In this document: in pieces, positions 38,501-51,400 of the stretch
Position numbering within the stretch: the first letter of the stretch is position 1
How the letters are laid out: the number at the start of each line of letters is the position of its first letter
Source: Apoda limacodes
Lineage: Eukaryota; Arthropoda; Insecta; Lepidoptera; Limacodidae
Length of the DNA: 64,000 nucleotides
Reading direction: 5' to 3'
Assembly (NCBI GenBank): GCA_946406115.1
Contig: OX291544.1
Location: 18,741,521 to 18,805,520, forward strand
Position numbers and translations under genes: made by a program
Notes under the pieces: generated by a model
The model's database searches: none
What the model saw: only the letters and a program-made list of their open reading frames with translations
What the model was told of the DNA's origin: nothing

Positions 38501-41500
38501 GTTACTTATGGGCTTCAAGAGCAACATTACACAGTTCTTCGATTATTTATTGCATGCAGTAAATATACATACCTACACAGCCCTTGCTCGCTGTCGGTTA
38601 TAAATGATCTCGTTCGATCTCTAATATAGTGTATTGTAGGCTGGAGAGCCTAATAAGTTTGATTGACTAACTTCGTTGATTTTTATAATAAACATTTAAT
38701 TATCAATAACTCAGTAACGCAACATTCTAGGACATTTTACTTTTTATTTATTTTAATGTCCTCTAACGATTGGTGTTACTTTTATCCCGCGCCGCATACT
38801 TGAATAAAAAAATAAATAAAAAAAAATCAATCTTCTTCAAACATCTTGTACCGGCGACTTGAGAGGGGGAGGTGGTAGTATCTTTATAATGTAAATATCT
38901 TCACATTTTACTCCAAAACTATGAATCTCAGAGAAAAAATACAAAATTGTAGAGAAAAAAAATTACCGATCGAATTTTTCTTAGACAAAATTCGATCACT
39001 TTTTGTGTCTTTGTTGATTTTCCGTCGTTAATTACTATTCAACTATTGCAAAAACTAATTATAACTAACATTCAAAGATCAGTCTTAAGTGAAGACAGTA
39101 AGCAGAACTCATTTTTAAAAATTGGTAAAAAGTACATTAAAATTTTTAGTTATTACTCACCGCCATAAAATCACAAAACTGAATCATTTAGCAAAATGAT
39201 TTCTAATTAATAAGAAGTCTAAACAATAAACTGTTACATGAACAACTGTAGATGGTAAGAAGATCAGATTTTTAAATTTGTAACTAAAATTAAATAACTA
39301 TAGATTTCTTGTTTTTGTTGTGTTTGTGATACACACAATGTTTTTCATCACATTTGCGAGTAAATAAACATAATAATAATTATATTTTAGAAATAACACA
39401 CAGCGGCGTCTGATCCCAAACTAAGCAAAGCTTCCGCTAAAGATACTAGACAACGGGTACAAATACATAAATACACTTTTTTTTTTATAAATACATACAT
39501 TTACATAGAATCCACCCAATCTTAGACAATCACAATTAATAAATGTTTTGTCTTATGCGGGAATCTAACCCACGCCCATTGATTCAGTATATAAATATAA
39601 GGTGAATAAAAACCTCAAATTTTGAACTTTGACCCCGAATAACTTTTTTAGGACACATATGATTTTTGGGGACTTTTGACACTTTATTTCAAATGGTGTA
39701 CCCAAGGTTTCCGCTAAAATTTAGCTCTGTCGCAATTTTTGTTATTAGAAATGTCTATTTTGACCGGACTATAGTTCGATCGAATATTTACTGCTTTACA
39801 ATTCTAAACTTTAATTTTTTTTCTAACTGCATAGTTCTGAAGTAAAGTGCCGAAACAAAGTACATCACCTCCTCTCTTAATGTTCGGCAACTAAAAATTT
39901 GCGGTATGTTTCATTTCATTTGGCGATCTAATTCAATGTGTGACCGCAAACCATACGCGAGAAGTTTTTCTAAATATTATATAGGGAGCCGTGTTGTTAA
40001 CAAAATATTTTTTTTTGTTTCACGATTTTATCGACTAAATTAGAAGTAGTGTTTACTAAAATAAGTTAAATTATGATATGGGAAATACACTTAAATACAG
40101 TTATACATTCATAAAGACCCGCTAAAGGGCCAAAATTACTCAGTGGGCAGCAAGACTACGGTTTGGGCTTTTGTTGTTTGAACAATTCTGTTACATACTA
40201 CCTAAATTAAGCAAAAAAAAGAGTGCCTCTGAGAGACCGATATTATACATCAGTACAGTTAAAAATCACTAGGTACTGGTACTTTAAATTCCAAATTTTG
40301 TTGCAGGTGTTGGAAAAACATCTTTGAACTATTTGATTGCTCACAGCAAACCATTGATATCGCCGGGTTGGACCGTCGGATGTTCGGTGGAAGTCAAGTT
40401 GCATAGGTACAAAGAAGGCACTCAGGCCCAAAACACTTTTTTTGTGGAGCTATGGGATGTTGGAGGTTCTAACGGCCACAGAAATACTAGAAATGTGTTT
40501 TATCAGCCAACACATGGTAAGAATAATATGATAAATGCCTATTCGTAAGCTACATCGTAATTTACTAGCGGACCTGCTTCTTCTCTCACGTATGAAATAA
40601 AGAGTTAGAAACTACAATATGTAAAACTGCATGCATTTTTACATATTGTAGTTGCTACGTAAGCGCCAAATCAATTAAATTCCCTTATATATATTTAAAT
40701 TAAATCCCCGCTCTTTTTCAATGTAGGCTTTTGAATTTTTAGCTGATTGTGACTATCTTGGCCTTCCAGACAGTTTCTTCTTAAGGAATCGATAGCAAAG
40801 ATGGTATTATCTATTGTCCTTTGTTTATTCTTACCAAAATCAAAAGTTTCGCTGAGATAATTAATAATACAGAATGTCCAGTGGCGTTAAACTTTGATCG
40901 TGCCTTATTTACAAACGCAAGCACAAGAAAGGGGTGGTAGGTGTCTCTTGTACACACCTACAGCAGTTTAACAAGCAACTTATTAACATTCTCAACTAAT
41001 GGCCTTCTACTTAGAAGATAATTGGTTTCAACATACAAATCATCTGCAGATTTTTCTAATTGTTTTTCCCTATCAAGTAATTTACTATCAGGAAATATAT
41101 AATTAATTAATTAAACCACAAGTATCGATCAATCTTCGATTTTCAGGAATAATCTTAGTCCATGATTTAACCAACAGAAAAAGCCAAATAAATCTTCAAA
41201 AATGGCTGTCTGAAATTTTGAACCAAGATTCATCTATGCAGACTGCAGATATAGACCCAGAACAGTTTTTGGGTTCTACACAGGTTTGTTAAATTTGATT
41301 TAAAACGTAAACCTGACTTAAAATCTCTATGCAAATCTTGTAAACATAACCTCACTTTACTTAATATTAACTTTTTCTGGTAATTTAATCGTAAATCATT
41401 AAAATACTTACATGATTACCTTTATTGTCACATTCTTTAACTGGTTTTCAAATCACGACACTGATTGAACCTAAAATCTCCAAAATTTAAAATTTACAAT

Positions 41501-44500
41501 GACAAATATTATACGTATTTATGTATATGTTGCATAGACTAACAAAGCGAAAGACGCGCGTCAAGGTCATTTTTGTTTACACGAATTGCAAACAGATTCT
41601 GAGTCCGGTTTAGGTACCTACTATTTATGAAAATGAAATCGAAATTAAGGCTCTGGCATACCCTAGCAAAAGCGTACCGTTTCGACCAGAGTAAAAAGAC
41701 AAATTACACTATTGAAGCATACAATGAGTCACAGCAATAAACAATTTTAATGAAAGCCCATAAATAGTGTCAGAATTAATTTTTTTTCTGGCTTTTTTAA
41801 TACACTTAATTAGGGTTTCAACTATAACATATATTTTTTCACTTCAAAAAGGTATACTTTTTTAAGGACTGTAACAAATTAATCAAATTCTTAACTTTTG
41901 CGTATGCGTATGCCACCTTGAGGTGAGTCCAAATCAGATTTTTCCCATATAATTTTCTATAACTATACACATTTTACTGCTTAAGCTATTGCAAATCTGA
42001 AATGACGAAATTCGCCAAAGAATCACAATTACCGACAAACCTCGAATAGTTAGCAAGCTGAGCCTTATTCTGTGGTTAAAGTGGCAATGGGTAGACCACA
42101 TCGTTTTTCGAACCGATAACCTATGGGGAAAAAAGGTAGTACAAGGAACGATCAAGGTGTGGAAAATTCATGCATGCATGTAACACCTGGTTAGAACCGC
42201 AAGAAGTTTGCTAGCAGGCGACTCAAACCAGGCGTTGTGGAAACATATGGGGACGGCCTACGTTCATCATCTGCAAGTTGATGATGATGATGTCATGACA
42301 TTTGATTTAAATATAAAATTATAATATTTAGAAACCGCTTCATGACTTTTGGGCCATTCTGTACGTGGTTTACATAATCAACAGCTAATAAATTAGTCTT
42401 ATTGAAAATGTTTCCTTGTAGATACCTATTCTTGTGATTGGTACAAAGTTTGATTTAGCTGAAGAGAAACAAAGAAAAAACCAATACAGGAGGCTGGCAA
42501 GTAGTATAGCTGAGCAATGTGGAGCAGATGAGATATTTGTTAATTGCCATCAAGCACGGTAAGTTTTTGTTTTGTGTCCTTTTAAAAGTATTAAGCAGAA
42601 ACTAAAGATATTCTCCAGAACGCACCTACCTACATTGCTAAGGATTAACCTTAGCCGCTGCTAAGACTATGTTATTCCTTGAAATGAAACACAGCCAAAA
42701 TAAAGTGTACTTATGAAGTAGGTTGGTACATAGGTAATCATAAACATCCATTCTTGGATTCACCTAGTAAAAGTGAAAGTCATGAAAGTCAAATTCCAGC
42801 GAACGCACTCGGTAAAATGCAATATAAAATTAAGTTTATTATACTTACTATATTTCATATAGCATTTTTATTTTGAAAATGAAATATAATTGTACATATT
42901 ATAAAATTGTGCAATATTAAAAATCCTACCAATATTATCGCCGCAACGGAGTATCCAATTAAGCTAAAATTTGGCACAGAGATAGTTTAAAGAGACGGAG
43001 ACGTAAAGGGGCATAGGTTACTATCTCGTAAAAAGTTCCCGCTGGAATAATTATAACCGAATTCCACTTGACCGAACATCTACAGCAAAGTAAAGTATAA
43101 TAAAATCAAAATATAATCAAGGAGTTGCGCACTACGTTTTAGTAGAGACCTAAATTGCAACCCTTGGTGACCTCATAATCTTAGCGAAGTGTGTAAATAT
43201 TTAGTTTTAAAGATATACGTTATATCTTTATTTTATATAATTTATTTGTACAGTTATATTTTGTTTAATTTTTAGAATAAAAAGTGAAGGAAAAAGCCTA
43301 TGCCATCCGTCTTCTCGACCCTCGTGCCGAATTTCAGATCAATTGGATGCTTCTTTGTGACGTGAAGGGCGGACAAATATAAAGAATAATTTTCGCAACC
43401 ATAATATTAAGTATGGATTTTACTTTGACATCTTTAAAAGAGACTTTTTCTCATTTCAGATCTCTTGCTCCTGGTTCAAGCAGTTCGGTGAAATTGACAA
43501 GATTTTTTGATAAAGTAAGTGGGTAATTCAAGTTTTTGTATGTTTTGAATCCAAATAGTAAGAAGATGTAGTTTTTTCATCTGTCTGTTTCTCTCTCTCT
43601 TTATGTCAAATCGCAGTAATAGATTAAAAGTTTTAGACTTGTAAACCTAAATGAAAATATGCAAGTAGATAATTTAAATTTATAGGTGTATTTTACTTTT
43701 TGTGTAAAATATACATATAAATTTATGTAGAATATCTATTATACTATTTCTCTAAAATCAGCAATCTGTTTCTTCAAAGCCTAATTTTTAAATTTTAAAT
43801 AATATTAAATAAGTGAAAACTTTTTCGTAAAGACATTTTGTCTTCATTCGAAACGAGCAAGACGATGCGAGATGCAAGATGACATTTTTTTACGATTTCT
43901 GCATTCTAATTTTAATACGAACTACCAGGTAGTAATCTTTATACTTTAATTACATTTTTTTTTTCGCTATTAACTGCTAACAATCATACATCCATACATC
44001 ATATGTAAAACAAAAGAAACAAACATAAACATTTTTTTTTTTCGTACGAACGGTAAATTTTTGACTTATAAAGATAAATACCGAGTAGTAAAAAGTTATT
44101 GAAAATTTAATTCTAGCAACTAAAACAAATTCTTGTCGTTAGTTAAGATGATATTCTGTTCGCGACTAAACCCATGCAGTGTTGCAAGCGTTCATAGGCC
44201 GCAATAACTGCTTCACATCAGGTGGACCGTAAGCTTCTTTGCCACTTGCCTTACCTTAGTGGTATAAAAAAAACTTCGCAGTTAACGTCCTCGTTGCGTC
44301 CTAGAACGGCCTAGGGTGAAAAAAGGTATTTTTTACATAATTATCGGCCACCAAAACGTCCTTTTTTTGTGTGACAGTGGTAAAGAATATAGAAATTTCA
44401 GTCTAAACGGCAGAGCGGATACTAATAAATCAAAGCAAAATTATGATTTTTGTACTACTGGCTGTTTTTTGCAGGTGATTGAAAGGCGATATTATTCTCG

Positions 44501-44618
44501 TACAAGTCCTTTCCCGGACAAGCGGCGGATGCCCCCCTACATAATGGCAAACTCAACACCCATTTCCACAAATAAGCCTACGCAGTATATGAGTCCACGG
44601 TTCTACCACATGGATTGA
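32517..44618 (+). CDS. RABL3: Rab-like protein 3 (RABL3), complete, six exons
   Basis: RABL3 is a small GTPase-like protein without a C-terminal prenylation motif, involved in cell proliferation and Ras-pathway/lymphoid regulation in vertebrates. Its role in insects is not established. Exons: 32517-32562, 40307-40516, 41147-41283, 42422-42558, 43460-43514, 44475-44618 (stop TGA). All have GT/AG borders and matching phases, giving about 242 residues (human 236). Motifs: MAAIEKVKVVVLGDSG then GVGKTS (P-loop split by intron 1 at a glycine codon), SPGWTVGCSVEV, YKEGT, ELWDVGGS (switch II), VHDLTNRKS, PILVIGTKFD (G4), and SSSSVKLTRFFDKVIERRYY. The ATG at 32517 starts the conserved beta1 strand, so it is well supported. 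The C terminus YHMD ends close to the usual family end. Intron 1 is 7.7 kb and full of mobile DNA; intron 2 starts with a strong hairpin (40610-40653). Confidence 0.95.
34306..35022 (-). pseudogene. Pogo-like transposase C-terminal fragment, left arm
   Basis: On the minus strand 35022-34555 encodes 155 codons, including the pogo-transposase linker KCGLYPLNEDSVDYSKC. This block follows the catalytic core, and the same position in element A reads GIFPINPNVF. A Ser/Asn-rich tail follows. A stop then separates it from 34527-34306 (MLSESSTPFNENIIM...). The catalytic domain is missing. It pairs with the right arm at 35047-35861 as an inverted repeat, and has lost about 290 bp relative to that arm. 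Confidence 0.65.
35047..36300 (+). pseudogene. Pogo-like transposase C-terminal fragment, right arm, with Cys-rich end
   Basis: This is a diverged copy, in the opposite direction, of the left arm, with open pieces at 35047-35377, 35640-35861 and about 36130-36262. It retains a middle stretch (about 35158-35445) deleted from the left arm. The last piece reads KCSECSEDLV and GCDHCKRWF, a CxxC and CxxC pair followed by an aromatic residue. It resembles the start of the PHD-like finger that ends the transposase in element A. Several stops and frame changes interrupt it. Confidence 0.6.
36657..39390. other. RABL3 intron 1, right part
   Basis: AT-rich sequence. At 37545-37740 a repeat-tail block (AAGGAAACCTGCACACG, then GGGCCCAAATCGCCCT) resembles dispersed lepidopteran elements. 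Nothing coding is visible. Confidence 0.35.
39397..39580 (-). repeat. tRNA-derived SINE, copy 3 (RABL3 intron 1)
   Basis: It matches 6025-6210 in order: ACACAGCGGCGTCTG, AAGCAAAGCTTCCG, GGGTACAAATACATA, a T run, and the box B complement GGGAATCTAACCCACGCC. The box A side is missing or lost. Same orientation as copies 1 and 2. Confidence 0.55.
40610..40653. other. Perfect 17-bp hairpin just inside RABL3 intron 2
   Basis: AACTACAATATGTAAAA (40610-40626) is the exact reverse complement of 40637-40653. The 10-base loop is itself partly palindromic (TGCATGCA). It begins 94 bases after the exon 2 donor. It could be the core of a short palindromic MITE. Confidence 0.7.
42030..42292 (+). mobile_element. 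RTE-type LINE 3' end with GAT-repeat tail (RABL3 intron 3)
   Basis: The plus strand reads WLKWQWVDHI, FRTDNLWGKKVV, then after damage GGACGGCCTACGTTCATCATC and a short (TGA)n repeat. This is the conserved 3' end of lepidopteran RTE-type LINEs (KWQWAGHI..RTD.RW.KKV, followed by a GATGAT tail). It is 5'-truncated and broken. Confidence 0.7.
44181..44270. repeat. Dispersed repeat tail, copy 2 (RABL3 intron 5)
   Basis: It has the same block order as 32034-32114 (GTTGCAAGCGTTCATAGG, ATCAGGTGG, GTAAGC, TTGCC, GTGGTATAAAA). Confidence 0.5.
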
Positions 44619-45420
44619 TCAATATTGTTATGTTAAATTATGTTTACGCTGTACCTATCTGAGTCCATGAAACTACCACTTGGATCAATTTATATTATGT
44701 TTGCGTTAGTACAATAAATATTTAAAATCACCGTATAGTCTTACCATTTGGCATTTTAAGTTTGTTATTGATAGGTATTTGAATAACACTATTTTAAAAA
44801 CAAGACTGTCAGTGACGCGTTGAATCTTTTTCCATTCATTTGTTCGCAAAATCAGCTTTCGGGAGTAATTTTTTTTTTATATAGGCATCACGTACAATCG
44901 ACAAAGTTTGTGGTGTGCCACCATATTGATGGTGCCACTACTGAGAAGAAAATCGATTGCACCTGTGCTCGCTGGCTGCGCTAGTTTCGCCCACGGGAAA
45001 ATCTTGTATAAACGTGTAACCGTCAGAGGTTGATGTGCTCACGCCACGCAGGTATCATTGTTTATTTTTATTTAAAAGTAAATATTACACACTCTAAATA
45101 TTGCGATTGGTCAAATAATTACGGTTTGTAGCTCACACTGTCTTAACACTAAGATCTGTTAACGGATCAATTTTCCTGCTTGTACGCGATGATATAATTT
45201 TGATTTTAATCGCTTTAAAAACAATCAATGAATAGATGAGTGCATACACGTATTTGACTGTTGCATTATAAATGCGCGTCCGAAACAGAATGGTTCAGCA
45301 ATTAGTTAAAGTAAGAGGAGTAGGACGACTACAATAAAATTACGTGTAATTTTGTTTATTGACGACTGTTATACTTCGAATTTCATTGCTGTAAATATAC
45401 TGTAGGCTATATAATTATAA
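44619..45420. other. Intergenic region between convergent RABL3 and GH16 genes
   Basis: About 800 bases that should include the RABL3 3' UTR (an AATAAA lies near 44714) and the 3' UTR of the GH16 gene. Nothing else is recognised. Confidence 0.45.
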
Positions 45421-48400
45421 CTACAGTGCCCATACGCGCACGTAGTCAACTTGTACGGAAGCATCTTGACCATCGTTGACACCTAAGTTCCACGTCGGTA
45501 GCCAAGCCCATCGACCATACCAGAAATCCGTCGCCGCCTGCAATTTATAATAATATATCATAGGTACCTACAATAACATTTGATCAAATTGTATCTACAA
45601 CAGTTTAATTACTTAAACTTGGAGATCGCCTTCCTAAAGGAACTAGCACTGAGTATTAAACTGGATTTAATTAATTATATAATACTAATGGTATCCGTTT
45701 TTAAAATCAATAATAAAAGGTGTTTTTATTACCTGCTAATCTTGTTTAAGACCATTTGTGTGAAAACTCAAACCCTATATATCTTTTAAAATATAAAAAT
45801 AGACAAGTGGAATACTGTGGACCTGGATATTTATGGAGAGAGAAAGAGAGGCGTCTTCAAAATTTTATGGTATTTTTAAATAGCTAATCCTCCTCTTAAT
45901 ATACAATGTAACGTACTGTCTATTAAAGTTAAATTAAATAAGAACGTGAATAACCTTTGGTGAGTAGTTTGTCCATGGTTTTTGATCTGGATTCCAAGCA
46001 CCATCAGGAAAGTATCCAGAAGTACCGCCAACAGCAAGGTTTATTATGAAGTAAAACTGTAATTAATTTTAATGTATGTAACGTTAGAAGGTAGGTAAAG
46101 CTCATAACTTGAACTATAAAGTGTAAGCTTATAATCAAAATGCAAATATTTTAATAATGCTCCACTATATCTAATTTAATGTCGAAAGTGTGTGTAAAAG
46201 TGAATTAGTGCGTTTGTTGGTTTTCCTTTTGACGCAAAAATTGTTGGACCAGCGAGCGCTTTGGTTACTATTCCATCATGCTCCGTATAAATCGTGGCAC
46301 GTAAGTTGAACCTGCGCAAAAACCATTTTTCGGTTCGTAACAGAGGGAGAATGTCTTTTGTAAAATTGACCTTCAAAAAGTGCTGATTTTCAGCCTGCTT
46401 TGAATAAATGACTTTACGGTGATTTTGCTGAATTAAGACATAAGTTGTGATGAAGCAGATGGAGAAAATAATAAATAAAGAATACAGAATAGGGTAAAAA
46501 TACATACTTATAGGACTTCTCGATAAACAACATTAGTGGTTTGGCTTTCCGCAGCCAAATTATTACATTATTTTAAGAATGAAAGATATCAGAAAATAAT
46601 TTACACACTGAGAATTTACACCCATATAATGATAGCTAAGCAGTAGTCCGATTGAAGTTTATTTAAGTAAATATTTATTTATATTTCAGGAAAATGTTTT
46701 CACGTTAAATTCGACCAAGCACACGATAACTTATAGCAACGCAGGTAACCCCAGTTTCTATAGGTTGAGGCGGCAACATCTGTGTGCCTAGTGTGAGTTT
46801 CTAACGCAACTATCGCGTTCGCGTCAACGAAATACATGTTTTGACTTTCCTACCATTTTATTATATGTATAGATCATACAAACATACCACCTTTTGTTAA
46901 AACTTAATTGTATACAGTGTAAGTTGATAAAAATTTTCGCTATTCAATGGCCTTTCCATTGAAAAGTAAAAATTTATTTTGTAGAACACATATGTGTTTT
47001 TTTTTATTTTTGACCTATATGATAGGTTATTAGAAGACTTAAGTAGGTTGATTACGGCGGAGCACTCGCAGAAGCCTTGGAAGATTCCTAAGGCTTTCCG
47101 GGGATGCAGTTTGAGTATAGCTGCTAATTGTTATATTATTTTCTATGGTCGAACCACTGATTTCAGTTTTTATGTGATTAAAAGGTGTAAAGAAGCCGTT
47201 ATGTGGGTAAATTGAAGAAATTTGGAAAAAAGAGATAGAATTTGATCTTCCCTGAACAGAAAACAAATAAATGGGTATTGTACTGTACTGTTTGATTGAG
47301 TCTGGTTTAAGATAGGTATATCTAAAGTAGGAGTGTTTGTGTTTCATTGCCAACCTGCTTATCAAACGGTGCCATTTTAGAACCGGAGCTCCAAGTATTT
47401 TGAACCCCAGGGTTACTACTGAATTCTCCATACTCCCAAAAGCCTCCTCTGCCGGGCGTTACTCGACCGAGCTCCACATTATCGACACTGAATTTTATGT
47501 AGTCTGTAACATAAAAATGATTTGTTTTGTTGGGTCATGTTCATATGTTCCATTGATTATCTACGGCACAGATTATATAATACTATACTAGTACAGTTGC
47601 CTCATCCCATACAATGAAATGGGACCGCCGTAACTCGGGCTATTTTTCAGGCTATTTTGTTTAGCCGCTAGATGCCGTAAGTAGCAGCGGGCAGAAAATG
47701 TTAGCTAACGACATCTAGCGTTTCTCGTTGAATACTTACTGTTATAATGGTAACTGGTTCTTTGAAGCCAATAGATGGCGGAAACTATGTCTTATACCTA
47801 TCTACAAATCGCAATAAGTAAAAATAATTTATTATTTTCTAGGTAATGTTAGTACTTAAAAGTAAAAAAGATTTTTTTCAACTAGTTATTCAAATTTAAA
47901 ATAATAATGTTTAGGTAGATAGGTATGTCATGAAAGTAAATACCTACCTATTATTTTACAGTATTTTTTATAACCAATTGGCAACGATCCGAAATGAAGG
48001 TATCTATGGAAGTTAAGAAAATTACTAGGTAGGTACCTAATAGATATATAATTAGTATGTAAAAGTAGGTAGGTAGGCTTAAACGCTACAGTTAGGAGCA
48101 GTAAATTTTTTTGTTATATGTTTTTTACAACAGACGGATTACGGATTAAGGGGTCGAAAGGTGTTTAAAAGTTTCTACCGAATTCCTTTGTTTGAGTTAG
48201 GTTATTTACAGGAAATTTGGTATTGAGGTTTAAAATTAAAAATATGTAATGTTGGAAGGTTTTTACAAGTACGAAATAAGGGGGGCAAAAGGTAGGTTTA
48301 ATTAGTTTTAAGTGTAGGTATATGAAAACCGCATCATTTTTATTTTAGGGCCATTACAACATTTTATAAAAAAAAGTTTGGGCTGGTTTAAATTTAAAAT

Positions 48401-51400
48401 AGTTAATTAATGAAAAGATTCTCACCAAACGCAGGGATGTAAAAAACCTAAAGGTTAAATTATTAAATTATTATTAAATGATTGATGTTTAGTGGTTAAT
48501 TTTTTTTTGAAAATCCTATATTTTGTATAGTAGCTAGTATTTAGTGGGTGTTAAAATTTAAAATGAATTTGTACTATCATAAATATATGTAATAATACGT
48601 AGAGTCGGACACTCGGACGAAGAAGACCGAAAGCTGGTTATGTTTAGGTATCTAAAATTCCTGAGATATTTTTTACTAGCTTTTGCCCGTGACTCCGTAG
48701 AATAACGTAGCTATCGTCGAAATGCACATTTGGTTAGGGGGTCTAGTGGGCAACATTTACCTATGCTATGCATATGGATTTCTATCCCACAACCAAGTTT
48801 AGAATAACCGACTACAAAAAGGTGCACTAAAAAGGTAATAATAATTACTTTAAAAAATTTATTCTAAATTACAGTTCGAAGTTGGGGTCTATCTCTAACA
48901 GTTTATAACACATTTCACTTAACAAATCATTAAGTCGGATTTTGGTACAACATATACTATATAATTTGTGGTCGGATTGAAGTCGGTCCTTGTTTTTGTT
49001 AAAAAGTTTTTTTTTTCTATTCAGTAGAGATGTGCCGACTATGACTTTGACCGACGACGCCGATTACGGTTTCGCGGCTATTCAGCAATTTCCGTGACGC
49101 CTCGTTTACAGTAGACGATTCGCGCGCAAGTCGCAACCGCCGCCTGCAAGCGGGTGGAGTGGAACGAAACATGTTTTGTTTACTTTGCCTAGTATAGTAT
49201 TATATAATCTGTGACTTCGCATTGTTTCTTGATTTTTGCTTTTCCGGTAATTTTGTGTAAAAGAAAGTTTAGTGTATTGATTTTATTTAGACCAATTGTA
49301 CAATGATTTCCTTAAAATCAAGTGTAAGCAGTGACAAATGATAATTTCTCATGGTAAGCAGGGAAAAACAGCAAATACTACGAGTATGAACAACCAATAA
49401 CGTCAACCAATCCTGATACCTGAGTAAGGTTCTATGATTAAATGTTTGACCAAAGACAATTCCTCCCAGTCGCAGTCCTAGTCGGGGTTCTTCGCCGAAT
49501 AGTCGCCAACTTGTCGCCCACTACGAAAGTGGCCGGATAGTCTAATCGGAACATCCCTACTTTGAAGTGACCTATTGGCTTATTTTCTCGTACACTAATC
49601 GCTTCAGGTGTGCCTATAAAAATTTGAAGAGTTTCCTCGATTTCTTCAGGATTCCATCTTTACATCCTGACCTGATGACCATGGGACCATCTGGGAAGTA
49701 TACTCTTTCAAACAAACAAGAATTTTCCGAATCGGTGAAGGCAACTTCGTGTAATCGGAATACATACATAAAAAAGATTTCGAGGAATTTGGAGGAAGTT
49801 CCAAATTGTAGTCGATTAATAACTAGTCACTTAAATAAACGACAACATATTTCCGAAACAACTCATGATATCTGTAAAGGCAAAGAAAGATTAGTGGTAG
49901 ATTTTACTCATAAATAATTAAGTATTTAATTATTTATGAGTGAAATAAAACAACTTTTAATATATCTACTTTCTGTTTTACTAGTTTATGAAATATCGTC
50001 GTTTATGTATATGACTAAATAGTTTTTGTTCGTAAGTGTATCCATTTGTTGTATACCCAAAACCTTCTCCAGTATGTAACAAATACTTTTCTGAAAACCG
50101 TATCAAAATCGGTACAGCCAAACGCGAGATAATCACGGACAAACATACATGCAAACATACGGGTCAAACTGAGAACCTCCTTTTTTAAATTGGATAAAAA
50201 TGTAAGCGGTATTATCTGAAGTGTTTTCACATCTAAAGCACTTGTGCGATGGCATGCTGTTTTTTTAAAGTAAGCTATCCTTTTTAGAAAACAAATTTTT
50301 AAGAACTTAGACGCATTCGACCCAGGATAAAACTTAAGAAACAAAGTCTACTTAGGTCGAAGTTCACGCTTGCGTGCGTTTATTTTATAATATATCTAAG
50401 TATTTAAGTGGGTAGATACCAAATATTTTTTTTATATTTGGTGGGTAAGTACATCATTATTCAGTGACACCGTTATGTGTCGTTGTCAAACTCAGAACAT
50501 GCGAACAGCGTCATCTATCAATCAATAGTTTAAATTTATTAACTAAACCGGCACGTAGTTCAATTTATTGCCGCTAAAAGTACATTTATGTTAAATTTCG
50601 AAAATTTAATAAAGGCGCCTATTACTTTATTTTTCTTAGCTTAAGGGACATTTTGATATTAAAACAATATTTTTTAAGGGTCGGTTACTTTTCTTTTTCA
50701 ATAAAACAACATCCTAAATAACAAATCGATACACACAACGCCATCTATTGATATGAATTTAAATAATTTCTGTTTTCTTTCGGATGAGAACCCGTGTCTA
50801 CGGCAAAACTAATGTACCTGGTGGACTAACAAAAAAAAAAATTGCACATTGGTTATTATGACAATTTTACCCAGGTAGTATTATTTTATAGTCTGCCCAG
50901 GTAAACTACCAGGGTGGACCACCCCAAGTAACACAATGAAGCTGTTAAATAGATGTACAACAGAATTTTTTCCATCCCAAGCCTGTATAAAAAGGCTGTA
51001 AGAATTCTGTATAAGCGCTTAGCCAGCTCTTATAAGTGCAATTTGGGCCCCAAATTATACAGACTTTGGTTTTAGAGTAACTGTTTTGTAGCATTACAAC
51101 GATTGTATAACGGAATGTAAGTGCTTAATAAAGGCTGACAAATCTGTTTTTGCCCTAATATATGTCTTTTGTATAAATGTGTCTGCAATTTTGATTATAT
51201 TATTTACGCTGTTTTAATTACCAACTAAAGTTAAAAGTTAGTGTAATGGTTGTCGACGTGCAGGAAAATTTATAATTGGGAATGAAATTTTTGCTTCTCT
51301 TTCAGTAGATAATTGTGAAATATGGTTGCGGATATCAGTTTATTGTGAAAGTATATACATATTTTTAATTGATGTTTCACGCGCCCACGATATAAGAGCT

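Noticed and set aside
46176..46505. 109-codon minus-strand frame with a hydrophobic N terminus
   Set aside because: It lies in the GH16 intron between two well-supported exons, has no recognisable domain and no splice link; kept only as a note.
47039..47431. 130-codon minus-strand frame
   Set aside because: It overlaps GH16 exon 47355-47503 in a different frame and runs into intron; shadow of the real exon.
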